Positions 10,675 through 22,960 are shown, counted from the stretch's first letter. The stretch is 64,000 nt of DNA from Avena insularis (GCA_023614405.1 CM042685.1:82884684-82948683), one strand, 5' to 3'. Numbers and translations: made by a program. Notes: generated by a model from the letters alone, not told the origin.

Positions 10675-11316
10675 ATGAAGTTGCCTCGTCGAGCATAGAA
10701 GTTGCTTCGTCGAGCATAGAAGTTTCCTCGTCGGGCTCCAAAATTGTCTCGTCGGAAATCGAAGTTGCCTCGTCGAGAACCGAAGTTGCCTCGCCGACAA
10801 CCGAAGTTGCTTCGAGGGCATAGAAGTTGCCTCGCCGGGAATCGAAGTTGCCTCGCGGGGCTTATGTGCCCGACGAGGTAACTTTGAAGCCCGTCGAGGT
10901 AATTTTGGTAGACTTCCGAAGTTCGCGCCGAAAACCGGAGTTGCCTCGCTGAGAACCAAAGTTGCCTCGTCGGGCTCTAAAGTTGCCTCATTGGGCTCTA
11001 AAGTTGCCTCGTCAAACTTCAAAGTTGCTTCGTCGTGCAAAAGTTGCCTCGCCGGGCTCTAAAGTTGCCTCGTTAGGCACAGAAGTTGCCTTGTCGGGCT
11101 CTGAAGTTGCCCCGTCGGGAATCGAAGTTGTCTCGCCAGGCAAAAGTTGCCTCATCGGGCTCCGAAGTTGCCTCGTTAGGCACAGAAGTTGTTTCGTCGG
11201 GCTCCGAAGTTGCCTCGTCGGGCTTTGAAGTTGCCTCGTCAGGCTTCAAAATTTTCTCGCCGGGCACCGAAGTTGCCTCGCCGGGCAAAAGTTGCCTCGT
11301 TGGGCACAGAAGTTGC
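10675..11316. repeat. 21-bp minisatellite, left segment
   Basis: A tandem array with consensus close to GAAGTTGCCTCGTCGGGCTC plus one base. Some units are shortened by about 6 bp at GGCAAAAGTTGCC. Orientation flips briefly around 10865-10905, where the complement of the unit is read. Because the unit is seven codons long and lacks stops, both strands stay open: the minus strand gives an acidic DEATSxP-like heptad and the plus strand a basic KLPRRAx-like heptad. These are most simply by-products of the repeat. The array is cut at 11316 by Sirevirus 1. Confidence 0.92.
11312..11316 (+). repeat. Left target-site duplication of Sirevirus 1 (GTTGC)
   Basis: GTTGC just left of the 5' LTR is repeated at 27422-27426 just right of the 3' LTR. 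It is part of the minisatellite unit, which shows that the element inserted into the array. Confidence 0.95.
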
Positions 11317-11465
11317 TGAAAGAGCATTTCCTATCCCTCTGATTTTGATGTTTGATAACGACACACTTATCCGTCTAATCGTGTGCTAAGTGTATCACAG
11401 GTTTGATAAGAGTGTGGCACAAATATTGACCTGTCCAAGTACCCTTGCCAAAAACCAATGTGGCA

Positions 11466-11933
11466 ACCGGTAGTACCGGAAAAATGACCGGTACTACCGC
11501 TTGGCACCGGTACTACCGTTCCTAGTATCGGTTGGACCCGTGCAAGGTTGGAAGGGTTGATTTTTCCTCAGTACCACCCGGTACCGCGGTGCGGCAATAC
11601 CGCTCCAACCGGTAGTACCGATTGAGACAAGCGGTACTACCGCTTGGATACGGTGGTACCGCTCAGCAGTACCGGGCAGAACTAAGGAAGGACCACCCCT
11701 CTCCTTCTCGCTTAGTACCAACCGGTACTTGGGACCGGTACTACCGCCCTGACCGGTAGTACCGCATATTATGACCGGTACTACCGCTTAGGGGTAGTAC
11801 CACATGGGTGTACCGGGCAAGACTGAAGCTGGCTCGACCAAGAATGTCATCTCCGGTACCTGGTCTGGTACTAGACCGGTAGTACCGCTTGCAAGCGGTA
11901 CTATCGCTTGACTACCGGTAGTACCGGTGCACT
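11466..11933 (+). promoter_or_regulatory. Array of odd palindrome CGGTAGTACCG in S1 U3
   Basis: The 11-mer CGGTA-G-TACCG and its complement CGGTA-C-TACCG each occur about five times as perfect copies in roughly 470 bp, with many one- or two-base variants, ending 33 bp before the TATA box. Each copy is a 5-1-5 palindrome, the form expected of a site for a dimeric DNA-binding protein. Palindrome-rich LTRs are a known feature of Sireviruses. A role as enhancer or silencing target is inferred from position. Confidence 0.8.
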
Positions 11934-11965
11934 TATTGCTCCAACGGCCAGATTTCTCCAAGGGG

Positions 11966-11973
11966 TATAAATA
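11966..11973 (+). promoter_or_regulatory. TATA box of S1 5' LTR
   Basis: TATAAATA lies inside GGGGTATAAATACCCC, so the TATA box is framed by 7-bp inverted arms. The same arrangement is present in the 3' LTR at 26684. It would set transcription start about 30 bp downstream and mark the start of the R region. Confidence 0.8.
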
Positions 11974-12535
11974 CCCCTCCACCTACCTTGTGAAAAGCTG
12001 CTCATTTGAATTAAAGTCAAGACCACCATTGGAGCCACCCAATCCGCAAGATCTCTTCAATCCACCACCCAAAGTCCTTTATCTTTGGAGAATCGAAGGA
12101 GGAGGCCTTGATCTACTACTTCACCAAAATAGATCTTCATTTCCCCCTCATTCAATTGAGGGCCCTTTGCTCTAGTGTTTTCTTGGAAATAGTTCATGTT
12201 TTGGTTCTTACAAGCTTGTCTTTGATTGTTTTGACACCTTGCTTGTATTTGGGAGCCTCCGATTAAGTTGTGGATGTGTGCCCCAAACTTGTAAAGGTGC
12301 CGGCTTCCACCTTGAAGGTTGCCGATATAGTGGAAGGTGAATCGATCCCATTGGGGTGAGATTCATCGGAGAACAAGGGAGGCCTCTCGTGGCGTTGGTG
12401 GTTTGAAACCACCCCCTCTCCAAACGTAGACGTACTTCCCCTCAAAAGGAAGGAACTACGGGAAACAAATCCTTGTGTCTCCGCGTCCACACCTTTGGTT
12501 ACTTCTATCCTTTATCGCACTTTACTTACTAGTTA

Positions 12536-12703
12536 CTCCCTCTGTTTCAAAATATAAGATGTTTTAGCTTTGTGAAACAAATGAATCTAGACTTGTTTTA
12601 GTATATAAGTTCACTCGGGTTTAGAGTGAATCAACACACTAAAAGAAGTCTAGATACATTTTATTCACAAACCTAAACATCTTATATTTTGCAACCGAGG
12701 GAG
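12536..12703. mobile_element. Stowaway MITE inside the S1 5' LTR
   Basis: 168 bp, ends CTCCCTCTGTTTC... and ...GCAACCGAGGGAG, with TA on each side (12534-12535 and 12704-12705). The 3' LTR has the unoccupied site AGTTATTACT at about 27253-27262, so the MITE entered after S1 had inserted. Confidence 0.96.
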
Positions 12704-12873
12704 TATTACTTAGTGTTGTGGTAGCTCGTGCATAATTTTTATATAGGTAAATTCACCTTAGTTGCATTATCTAGAGAATTTACCTTATTGTCAAACCTTA
12801 AATTGAAAAAGAAGAAAATTTGAAGTAGCACCTATTCACCCCCCCCTCTAGGTGTCCATACGATCCTTTCAAT

Positions 12874-12890
12874 TGGTATAAGAGCCTCGG
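12874..12890 (+). other. S1 primer binding site
   Basis: TGGTATAAGAGCCTCGG begins two bases after the LTR. It matches the 3' end of plant initiator-Met tRNA (TGGTATCAGAGC) except for one substitution at 12880, so priming would be weakened. Confidence 0.85.
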
Positions 12891-12922
12891 CTCTTTATTT
12901 GGGCTTTACCGCCTAAGAGAAT

Positions 12923-15396
12923 ATGGGTATCCAAGATGGGGAAGGTGATGGTGAGCATACTACGGTGAACATGGAAGATCTCAAAAACTTGGAAACAAGA
13001 TTGAGCTCTTCCTTGGTCAACAAAGTCAAGGAGATGCTTGAGCAACTTCTTAAAGACAAAGATGACTCATCATCCCCTTCTCCTCAAGAGGATCCTCCAT
13101 CCGTTTTACCTAAAGGGGATACTCCCATATCCCCCGAGGATAGAATGGTTAGGGGTAAACAAGACAACACTAACTGCTCCACACAAAATGGTGGTGGGAA
13201 GGGTGAGCACCGTGATTCATGGTACTCTCCCGACCCTCCAATCCCTCACCCTCATGTATACAATAGAGGTGACTCACCTAAGCTTGAAAAATCCGCTACC
13301 TTTGCTCAATGGCAATCACTATTGAGAACTCATATGCGCAGCTCTTGCATTGAACTATGGAACATCATCGAGCATGGACTCTTTATTGGGGATCCTAACA
13401 ACTTGACAAGAAGAGAGGTTGTCAATAGTCAACTCAATGCCACTGCTTTGCATATAATTCAACAAGGATTGGGGACAAAGGATTATCCACACATTGAGCA
13501 CTTTAGCATTGCAAAGGAAGCTTGGGATGCCCTCACTGTATTGTTTGTTGGAAATGAGAGTATGAGGAGGAACCGATATGATGCTCTAAGAAATGAAGCC
13601 GAAGGCTTCTACATGAAAGAAGGTGAAGATCACGAAGACATGTACCAAAGGCTCAAGACCACCGCCACTGCTTTTAGAAATGTGGGTGCCTCACATGTGG
13701 ATGATGCATGGATAAAAAGGAAATATGTGAGTGCACTCATGCCTTTTGAGCCCACCGACTTGAAGAGCCTACAAGGAAGACACAACTACCATCTCATGAC
13801 CTCAAATGAAGTTATGCAAGAGATGGCCGCCTTCAAAGTTGCCACCAAGAATGCCAAAGATGCTCGTGCCCGTGCCCTTGGTATGAGCAATGTTGTCAAT
13901 GTTGGACCATGGGGATGAAGATGATAGTGATGAAGGCCTCTCCATGGACCACCCCGATGAAGTCAAGATTGCTCATAGTTAATATATGGCCTTCTATGCA
14001 AAGAACATTTGGAAGAACCCCGCCAAGGCCAAGATGGAAATACAACGGAGAAGCAACCCAAATGGGAAAAGAGAGAATACCACTAGGTTGAGAACTTGCT
14101 TCAATTGTGGTTACCGCTATCACATTGTGGCAAGTTGCCCCTATGAGAAGAGAGAAGATCATGGTGGTAATCTTGTGATGAAGAAGACTCTCAAAGGATC
14201 TTACAAGAAACCCTTCATCAAGAAGAATCCCATCAACAAGAAGTCGGGAGAAATTGTCTTGATCACTCATGAAGAATACTCCTCCGACGATGAAGATGAC
14301 GAGGAAGAAGAAACGTCTAATAATATGGCGGCTCTAGCCACTACTTCTACTCCGACATTCTCACTCTTCGATTCTCCAAATGATAATTCCCCATCAAGAA
14401 CGTCACTTGCCTTATGGCAAGAGGAACGGATGTATCCTCATCATCTCACTCTACTCCCTTAGATAATGATGAAACTGATGATGAGATGTCTCTTGATGTT
14501 AAAAAGGAATTAATTGCCTTTGATGAGTTTATGACTAACCTACAAGGAGATGCTAAGATACATTTTGGAAACATCTTAGATCAACTTTCCCATACACAAG
14601 AGCTTCTAGATGTAAGATGTAAACTTGGGCATGAACACATGATTGAGCTAGAGGCTTTAAAAAATGCTCTAGAAGAAGAACAAGAAACTAGGTTGTCACT
14701 TGAATTAAAACTTGAAGGGCTTGATGAGGCCAATGACACTATTGTTAACAAACTCATCAAAGAGCGTGATCATGCTATTTCTAAATACAAAAGGGCTAAA
14801 AAGGACAAGATTGAGTTTGGTGTGGTTCATTAAAACTTGCCGAGGACTTTAGTTTGCTTAACAAGGCTCACAAGGCTTTGGAAAGTGAACTCTTGTCACT
14901 CACAAAGTCCCATGAAACACTTCAAACTCAATTGGCCAATATTCCTTCACCTAATAACTTCATTCCATCTAGTAGTACAACTATTTTTGAAGAAAATGCT
15001 AGGTTGAAGGGGGAGCTTGCCAAGGCCACATTTCCACAAGGCAACAAGTCCATTGATGATCTATTGAGTAAGAAAATACCTTGTGGTGAAAGAGGGGGCA
15101 TTGGTTTTGTTTCCAAAACCAAGAAGAAGAACAATAAGAAGAAGAAGGCCAAGCCCGCACAAGAGACCAACAAGACCATTGTGGATAGTAAGACCACAAG
15201 TGGTAAAACTATGTCTCATGATGACTTTGCGGGAAGTGCTAACCCTCACTATGTTCTAATGCGTGATTATTATGGTGATGTGTATGCACAATATGTTGGC
15301 CCTTATGATGGTTATATTGCTTGGTCTATTTGGGTTCCCAAGACCCTTGTTGCTAACAAAAGAGGACCCATTGAAAAATGGGTACCTAAAAATTAG
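12923..15396 (+). pseudogene. S1 gag (capsid/nucleocapsid polyprotein), frameshifted
   Basis: A true ATG opens 331 codons with an N-terminal acidic/coiled stretch, then a Copia gag core of the UBN2 type (residues ~120-300; WDAL, SEVIR-like helices). The frame breaks near 13900, where about 25 bp present in S2 are missing. Downstream at 14090-14130 is a CCHC zinc knuckle (C-x2-C-x4-H-x4-C), then Lys- and Asp/Glu-rich segments and a long predicted coiled coil (about 14490-15010), ending in KWVPKN and TAG at 15394. Such a long coiled-coil gag is typical of Sireviruses. A second break lies near 14833. Confidence 0.9.
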
Positions 15397-17722
15397 CTTG
15401 ATCTTTTGTAGACTTATGCTTCCGGAGGGTCAAAGTGGGTGCTTGATAGTGGTTGCACAAGTCATATGACCGGAAGCTCATCTATTGTCAAGGATTTAAA
15501 GCCAAATGATGATCAAATCTCCGTGACATATGACGACAAATCAAAGTCTAAGGTAATGGGTTTCCGCAAGGTAGTGGTTGCTCACGACATTACACCCGTG
15601 AACGTCATGCTTGTTCTTGGAAAGATGGGTTTTGCCGTCTTTATTGATGTTGATATTGTGGTCCTCTTGTGGAGCAAGTCTCTCAAGGTCGCTTTCGTTG
15701 GGTACGTCGAACATGACTTGTATGTGGTGGACTTTTCGGGGCAAGCCACTACAGGTCCGATGTGCTTATTCGGAAAGGCCGATGTGGGTTGGCTATGGCA
15801 TCGCCGACTAGCCCATGTCAATATGAGAACTTTGCAAAGTCTGCATAAGGAGGGCCATTGGACTAAAAGAAAATGTTTCCTTTGCCAAAGATCGTGTTTG
15901 CAGGTCATGTGTTCTAGGGAAGATGCATGATGCTCCTCACAAGCCTAAGAACCGCATCAAGTATACCAAGATCTTGGAACTCCTCCATGTGGACCTCTTT
16001 GGTCCTCCATCTCATGCAAGTCTTGGTGGGAAGAAATATTATTTGGTGATCGTTGATGACTTTTCAAGATACTCATGGGTATACTTCTTCAAGTTGAAGA
16101 GTGATACCCAAAAGACTTTCATCGACTTCATCAACATGGTCCAACGACAATACAATCTTCCCGTGTTGATCATAAGAAGTGACAATGGCACCAAGTTCAA
16201 GAACTACACCTTGAATGATTTTCTTAGTGATGAGGGGATAAAACATCAATATTCCGCCGCATACACCCCTCAACAAAATGGTGTGGCCGAAAGGAAGAAC
16301 CGGACTCTTATTGAGATAGCTAGGACCATGTTGGTGGAGTTTAAATCTCCATACAACTTTTGGGCCGAATCCATCTCCACCGCTTGCCATGCTTCAAACC
16401 GGCTCTACCTCCGCAAAGAAATCAACAAGACTCCATATGAAATTCTTACCGGTAACAATCCCAACATATCTTACTTCCGGGTGTTCGGTTGTAAGTGTTT
16501 CTATCTCATAAAAGGTATTCGTTTGTCCAAATTCGAGTCTAAAGCATTAGAGGGTATTTTTGTTGGCTATGGTCTCGAATCTCACACTTATAGAATCTAT
16601 GATAAGCTCTCCGGAGCCGTCATAGAATCTTGTAGTGTGACCTTCGAAGGATATGATGGTCCCAAAGGGGGGCGTGTTGATGCTTGTGATGCAGATGATG
16701 AAATGCCTCAGGATGCCATATGAAGAATGGGTGTGGGATATATCCGCCCCGTTGAGGAACCCCTTATGGCGGATCAAGAATAACTATGCTCCACTCAAGT
16801 GGAGCCCTCATCTTCACAACCTCAACATGCTCCATCAACCGAAGAGGACAATGACTCAAGCCAAAGACAAGATGTGGACCCTCAACATGGTGATCTAAGT
16901 GACAACTCTAGTCAAGGGGAGCTTGATTCATTCGCCAGGATGTCAAGTGGTGCCAAGGCAATTACTCAAGGAAGATCCGTACAAACTGCTTTGAGACAAG
17001 CTCAAATTGATGCCAGAAGAGCACTTGATCAAGACCAAGGTCAATCTTTGCCTCCCAATGTAGAGGATGATTCCGATGATGACCAAGGTCAAGATGATGG
17101 TCAAGACGAGGATCAAAATGATGAAGAGGGTCCCCCAAGAAACAACACGGAGATCCACACTCGTCGCGAAGCTAGAAAATAAAGAATGTTGGAATTAAGA
17201 GACCACTCTCTACAAATTGTTGTTGGTGACCTAAGGAAAGGCATTTCCACAAGAGCACAATTGAAGAGGTTCAGTGAACATCAAGCACACATCTCCATGA
17301 TTGAACCTAAGAAAGTGTGGGAAGCTCTTGAAGATTCGGATTGGTTAGAAGCTATGCACAAAGAGATCAACAACTTTGAGAGAAACAAAGTATGGAAGTT
17401 AGTTGAGAAGCCAAAGGATTGCCACAATGTTATTGGAACAAAGTGGATATTCAAGAACAAGCAAGATGAGCATGGAATTATAGTAAGGAACAAGGCTAGA
17501 TTGGTTGCACAAGGGTATTCTCAAATTGAAGGCATTGACTATGGAGAGACTTATGCACCCGTGGCTCGCCTTGAGTCCATTCGTATCCTTCTTGCTTATG
17601 CGGCACATCATAACTTCAAGTTGCAACAAATGGATGTAGAGAGTGCATTCCTTTATGGTCCATTAAATGAATTGGTATATGTTAAGCAACCCCCGGGATT
17701 TGAGGACCCCAACTTCCCAAAC
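15397..17722 (+). pseudogene. S1 pol, 5' part: protease, integrase, start of reverse transcriptase
   Basis: Order and landmarks: aspartic protease motif LDSGCTSHMTG at about 15440; the His-x-His part of the integrase zinc finger (HRRLAH) near 15800, with its Cys pair lost to a frameshift near 15860-15920; integrase core 15950-16380 with Asp in HVDLFGP, Asp in RSDNG and Glu in NGVAERKN; a C-terminal FVGY block near 16560; an acidic Gln/Asp-rich linker (16800-17160) with a TAA at 17180; then the reverse transcriptase palm start ([28 protein letters not shown]). The frame is cut at 17722 by a reverse LTR inside the TSD CAAAC. Confidence 0.92.
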
Positions 17723-20700
17723 TATAGAGGGAGTGTCCCAACCTTTATTAATATAAGGTGGTGTCCCCTGTGTTTACAATGCTAGTACCTGGATCAATAG
17801 CTAGCATCCACAGTTAAGATGTAATATCAAGAAACAAAGGTCATAATACAACTTTATAACTAGGTATAACATAATTTTATTACATCTTACATAGCTCATT
17901 TGGCTATTACATTACATTGCAGCAGAATAACTATAAGCATGGGGTCCTTCATCTTCAAAGTGCCACAGGCAAATGTTGGTTGTAGACTTTGTAATCCTAA
18001 TCAACACACTTCACTAAATCAATCAAACCTGCAACATACAAGTTACAGCCACAAGGGTCAATACATTTGAATTGTATTGGCAAGTGATACTATGGTAGTA
18101 TAGTGGAGTCTATCATCTATATGCATTTGGCTAAGTGGAGCTGAGGCATGCATTGCTCAAAATATATTTTTCCTTAACTTCTGAAAACACTAAGTTTTTG
18201 GTTTGACAAAATCTTTTCCAAGACAACTCTCAATCAAAGATTGGAGATTTCAAAAAAAAAAACCTTGTTCAATCCACAAGATTTTAACTTAGAAATTTGA
18301 ATGATGAGATTCTTGATTGCTTCCATGTCTTGATGCTCAAATTGTCCTTTACCAGGGACATGGCTAAGTACTTAGATTTTACACTCTGCAGAGGTGGTGC
18401 ACTTTCCCCACAAGACTTGGTTTCCCAAGACAAGATCTTTCAGAAGCCTTCCCTTAGACCAAAATGGACGCGCTCCAACCTATCAAACACTACCACCAAC
18501 TGTCCATATGGCTAAGTTCTTGCAACCTATATGATCTAGGCAGAGCCCATAATGCCAAGTGCTTGCACTTGAAGCTTCTCAACATTTGACATCTCAAATC
18601 TCTTTGTTCCTGGGTGGCCATCCACAAGTGAGATACACAAGGTAAACCATAGACATGGGCCTTGTGAACCACTCAACCAAAATCCACCAAGCAAGTCCCA
18701 TTCCACCCAGGTGATTCATTAACTTAGTTGTTTTATTAAACAAAAACACAAGTCCTCAGACTTAGAAATTTTTCATAGTGTGAATATATACTCCACCCTT
18801 GTTTTCTATTAGCTAGGCTAAGCTTGATAGTAGTAGGAATCTTAACTTAGGAAAAATCCTACTAAGGATTCATCTACTAGGTTTTCCTATAGCAAGGTTT
18901 ATACTTAGCAAAATTCCATGCAAGTTTTACTTAGAGAAAATCACTAATGCATAGTGAAAGTAATGGGACAAAAATTATGAAGCATCACTTGCCTTTTTGG
19001 TAGAGTATGGGTTCACTCCTTGTCCTTGCAACAATCACACTCTTCAAGTCACTACAAATCAATCAAACAAGGCACAAACTCAATCTACCAATCAAGCAAA
19101 ACAATCACATAAAATGACAAAGTCAAAGTAATGCATGCAAGCATGCCAAGCTTTGTTTTGTTTGAAAAAGTGGTTCCTAATGGGTCATAGACATTTGGGT
19201 ACACCTAATGGTCATTTTGTAAAGTGGCAAAGTCATTTGCAAAAGGTTTCACCTCAAAACCCATTTTCAAAACAAGGTATCATTTTATGTGGTGTAGAAT
19301 ATTTTTTTACCAAGGCATTTATCTATAGGGTTCACCAAATATGTTTTTAAACCATAAAACTTGGTGTTTAGGGTCAGAGAGTTTAAAACAAAACATTTTC
19401 CAAAAGGTTTTCTTCCAAAACCATTTTTTATAAATAAACCACATTTCTATTTGACTAGAAATGGTTTTAAATCAAAGAATCATTATTTTGTTTCACCAAA
19501 TTTATTTTTGAATCCACAAAGTGTTTCCTAATGTTAGTATGTTCAAAATACACCAATTTCCAAAGATTTTATCCCCAAAATCATTTTTGAACAATTTTTA
19601 CATCCTTAACAAGCATACAAATGTTTCTGCAAAAGCAACCATTTTTCCAGAAGATTTTTACTAAACAAAAGGCATGGTTGGCTAGGGCTTGTCTTGCTGA
19701 TTCCAATGATATAAAGTTTGTAAAATTTGGACGTGTGGTTAAAAAGTTGTGCAATTTACAAAATTGGGATCCTAATAGATCAATTCTGTCTTTTAAATCA
19801 ATTACATGCCACGTGTAATGTTTCTATTGGTCCATACCGGTTCAGTGTGGATCCTGCTTCAGACCGTTGGATTAAAAGGGATCTATGCGGCTCTGATCAA
19901 CGCATACCCTTTCGTTTAAGTCGCTGGTTCCTACGCGTCCGATCTAAAACGAATGGTTCTGATCCAATTGACCACAAAGTGGCGGCGCTGGCGGCGGTGG
20001 TTGGCGGCCTTGAAGGTGGTCGCCGGTGATTTAGGAGGAGAGGGAAGCAGAGGGGTAGCTCACCAGAATCACCGAAGCCTGATGATGCTCAACGTTGTGG
20101 AAGCTCGTCGAGGGGCGCACTGGAGCGGGCTTGATTGCTCGCCGGAGTGGAGCTGCGCCTCGGCCTTGCTCAGTCGTCGTCGAGGACGGCGCTGGGGATC
20201 ACTCGGAGACAAACGAGATGCACGGTCAGATGCGCAAAGACACGGCGAATGTGTGTGCGTGAACGAGAGGGGTCGGGGTAGTCTGGTTTACCAGAGGGAG
20301 GTCATCGGAGAAGAGCCAGATGGCGGCGGTGCTGGAGGTTGTCGTTGCCGGGGTTCAGGGGCGCGCGCGAGTGAGCTGCGGCTGCAGAAAGGTCCGCTGG
20401 GGGATGCTGATCACAGCTGCGTGCTCGAGGGGGCAAGAGGTGGCGTGTGCTGGCCGGAATCCTCACCGGAGCATCGTCGGAACAGAGGGAGTGTTGGTCG
20501 AAATTTGACAGCCTGAGGGCGTGTCGAGGTGGGGCGACAGAGGGGAAGTGGAGAGGAGTCACTGGCGTTTAAAGGGGCATGGTCATTGCGAGGAATCAAA
20601 GCCTCCATCAACGCACAATCACCACCGGAGTAACTCACTGCAACGGCAGGGCGACGGGGTCTCGCTTGAAGACGATGGCTGGGTATGTGGGGCCGTTGCG

Positions 20701-21776
20701 TCAGTGGATTGAGAGAGGGAGTTGGGGTCCACAAGTCAGTGGCCTTGCGGGTTGTTTCTGCGGGGAAGAAAAACGGTTCGGGGGCGAGGGTGAGGTGGGT
20801 TAGGTGGGCTGTTGGGTTGGAGCTGGGCCAGATGGTTGGGCTGCTCTATTTTTTTCTGTCTGGAACCTTTTTCTTTTTCCAAAACTATTTTCTGTTTTGA
20901 ATCTCAATCAACTATTCAAACATTCAAACAATTCAAACAATCACCATACTTGTAATGAGTTTTTGGTTCTGTTTAACAACATAAACCAAATCCCAAAATA
21001 AAATAATATTTTTATTCATTTTAGGATCCATTCATTAATTAAATAAAATGGACCTTTAGTTTTTTAATCAAATAGGGTTTGATTTATTTAATAAAATCTC
21101 CATTGGAAATCAAAATATTTTCAAAACCAAAACAGTAGGTTTTACTTGAAAATAAAAGATACTTGGAAATCTTGTTTAAAGCAAAATAACATTTTTACTT
21201 TAGGGTCCATTAATAAATAAATAAAATGGGCCTTAGTTATTAAATCAAATAAGATTGGTTTTATTTAAATCTTTATTTTGAAATCTAAAATAGTACCAAA
21301 ACCATTCATTAGGTTTTATTTGAGAAAATAAAATGCTTGGAAAACTTATTTAAAATAAGTTTTAGTGTTTAATTAAAATGGGAAAAGCTTTTATTTAAAT
21401 AAAATTTGGATATCAAATCCTTATTATTTTATTTAAACAAACCTTTACTCTTTTAATCAAAGCAAAACCTTTTGTTTCAAAATCCTGGCCAAGGTTTAAT
21501 TTGGCTTTATAAAATAATCTTTATTTATAAACTTACTTTTTCTTCTTAAAAACCAAATCCTTTTATAAAAAGATTTCAAAGTAGTAATAAAATATTTTTA
21601 TTTTTCCTTTATTAAATATTTATCTTTTTAATCCCTTTAGGATTTATTTGTTCAAAATAGGTTTGAAGATTCCCAATTGGATTCAAAAGTTTCTTCTGGC
21701 CCTAAAAATCAACAAAGTTTTCTTTTATTTATTTATTTTTCACATTACAAGATTTGGAAAATCTTGGGATGTGATA
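17723..21776 (-). mobile_element. Solo LTR A (Gypsy-type, reverse orientation) inside S1 pol
   Basis: A 4.05-kb insert is bounded by CAAAC at 17718-17722 and 21777-21781, and S2 shows the uninterrupted sequence. The reverse complement starts near TATCACATCCCAAG; the canonical TG/CA ends are not clear. It carries ACACTCTGCAGAG at 18381, about 658 bp from its own 3' end, the same motif and spacing as solo LTR B. The part at 18960-21660 is an AT-rich region, then a GC-rich block (19975-20560), then AT-rich again. Open frames in the GC-rich block lack domains and are not annotated. No internal retroelement genes are present, hence solo LTR. Confidence 0.8.
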
Positions 21777-22899
21777 CAAACCATGTCTACAAACTTGATA
21801 AGGCGCTCTATGGGCTCAAGCAAGCCCCACGCACGTGGTATGAGCACCTTAGAGAGTTATTGTTTGACCGTGGATTTGAGGTTGGGAAAATCGATCCCTC
21901 TCTTTTTACTAAGAGAGTCAATGGGGAGCTTTTTGTATGCCAAATATATGTTGATGATATTATCTTTGGCTCATCTAACAAAGCTTTTAATGATGAATTC
22001 TCAAATCTTATGACTAGTAGGTTCCGGATGCCTTTGATGGGGGAGTTGAGAGTATTTCTTGACTTTGAGATCAAGCAAGTTAGAGGAGGGACATTCTTCA
22101 ATCAAGCCAAGTATACTCAAGATATGCTCAAGAGATTCAAAATGCAATATTTAAATGGAGCCCCTACTCCCATGGCTACAAAGACTCATCTAGAACAAAA
22201 TCCAAATGGTAAAGATGTGGATCAAAAGGTATATCGGTCCATGATTGGTTCTTTGCTTTACCTTTGTGCATCTAGATCCGATATTGTGTTGAGTGTAGGT
22301 GTGTGTGCAAGATATCAAGCGGCTCCTAAAGAAAGCTATTTGATGGCAGTCAAGAGAATCTTTCGATATTTAGTTCATACCCCATTTTATGGTCTTTGGT
22401 ATTCTCGAGGCTCAATGTTTTCTCTTTGTGGATACACGGATTCGGATTGGGCGGGTGATAAGGATGATAGAAAATCAACATCCGGGGCTTGCCAATTCCT
22501 TGGTAGGTCCTTGGTATGTTGGTCTTCTAAGAAGCAAAATTGTGTATCTCTCTCCACCGCCGAAGCCGAGTATGTGGCCGCCGCTAGTGCTTGCACTCAA
22601 TTGCTATGGATGAGGCAAACTTTAAAGGAATATGGCGTCCATTGTGACAAAGTGCCTCTTCTATGTGACAATGAAAGTGCCATCAAGATTGCATACAACC
22701 CGGTGGATCACACAAGGACAAAGCATATTGAGATTCGCCATCACTTCATTAGAATCATGTTGCTCGAGGTGATATTGACCTATCCTATGTGTCAACCAAA
22801 GATCAACTTGCCGATATCTTCACGAAGCCACTTGATGAAGCAAGGTTTTGCTACTTGAGGAATGAACTAAATATCGTAGATTCAAGGAGCTTGACTTGA
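21777..22899 (+). pseudogene. S1 pol, 3' part: reverse transcriptase and RNase H
   Basis: It continues the polymerase after the insert: LYGLKQAPRTWY, the catalytic YVDD box at about 21947, then the connection and RNase H (ISLSTAEAEYVA-type block near 22550, DNESAIKIA near 22670, HIEIRHHFIR near 22730). A one-base loss near 22753 relative to S2 shifts the frame before the last ~45 residues; in the original frame the gene would end at TGA 22897-22899. The reverse transcriptase catalytic box is intact, so the main damage to this half is the upstream insertion and this late shift. Confidence 0.93.
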
Positions 22900-22960
22900 T
22901 TATCTTACATTCTCACCTAATATTCGACCCATATTTGGTTTAGGTGTAGGCATGGACATA

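Larger units (their letters stand above)
11317..12871 (+). repeat. S1 5' LTR
   Basis: 1555 bp from TGAAAGAGC to CCTTTCA. It holds a palindrome-rich U3, a TATA box at 11966 and a nested MITE. Without the MITE and its TA it is about 1385 bp, against 1329 bp for the 3' LTR. Most of that difference is a stretch around 11648-11712 that is missing from the 3' copy. Confidence 0.95.

Noticed and set aside
10675..11316. CRISPR-like array
   Set aside because: Units are contiguous 21-mers without spacers, in a plant nuclear context; this is a minisatellite.
11073..11327. 84-codon minus-strand frame spanning minisatellite and LTR start
   Set aside because: It crosses the retrotransposon insertion boundary, so it cannot be an ancestral gene.
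11466..11933. CRISPR or rolling-circle origin reading of the palindrome array
   Set aside because: Spacing is irregular, copies occur in both orientations and they sit in the U3 of an LTR; a regulatory repeat is the simpler reading.
12874..12890. tRNA gene fragment
   Set aside because: It matches only the tRNA 3' end and lies at the LTR boundary, so it is a primer binding site.
19953..20734. 187-codon and smaller frames in solo LTR A
   Set aside because: Same reason: GC-rich LTR sequence, no motif, frames on both strands.
21677..21776. Extra N-terminal residues on the S1 3' pol frame
   Set aside because: They come from solo LTR A read-through; the S2 copy shows pol resumes at the CAAAC duplication (21777).
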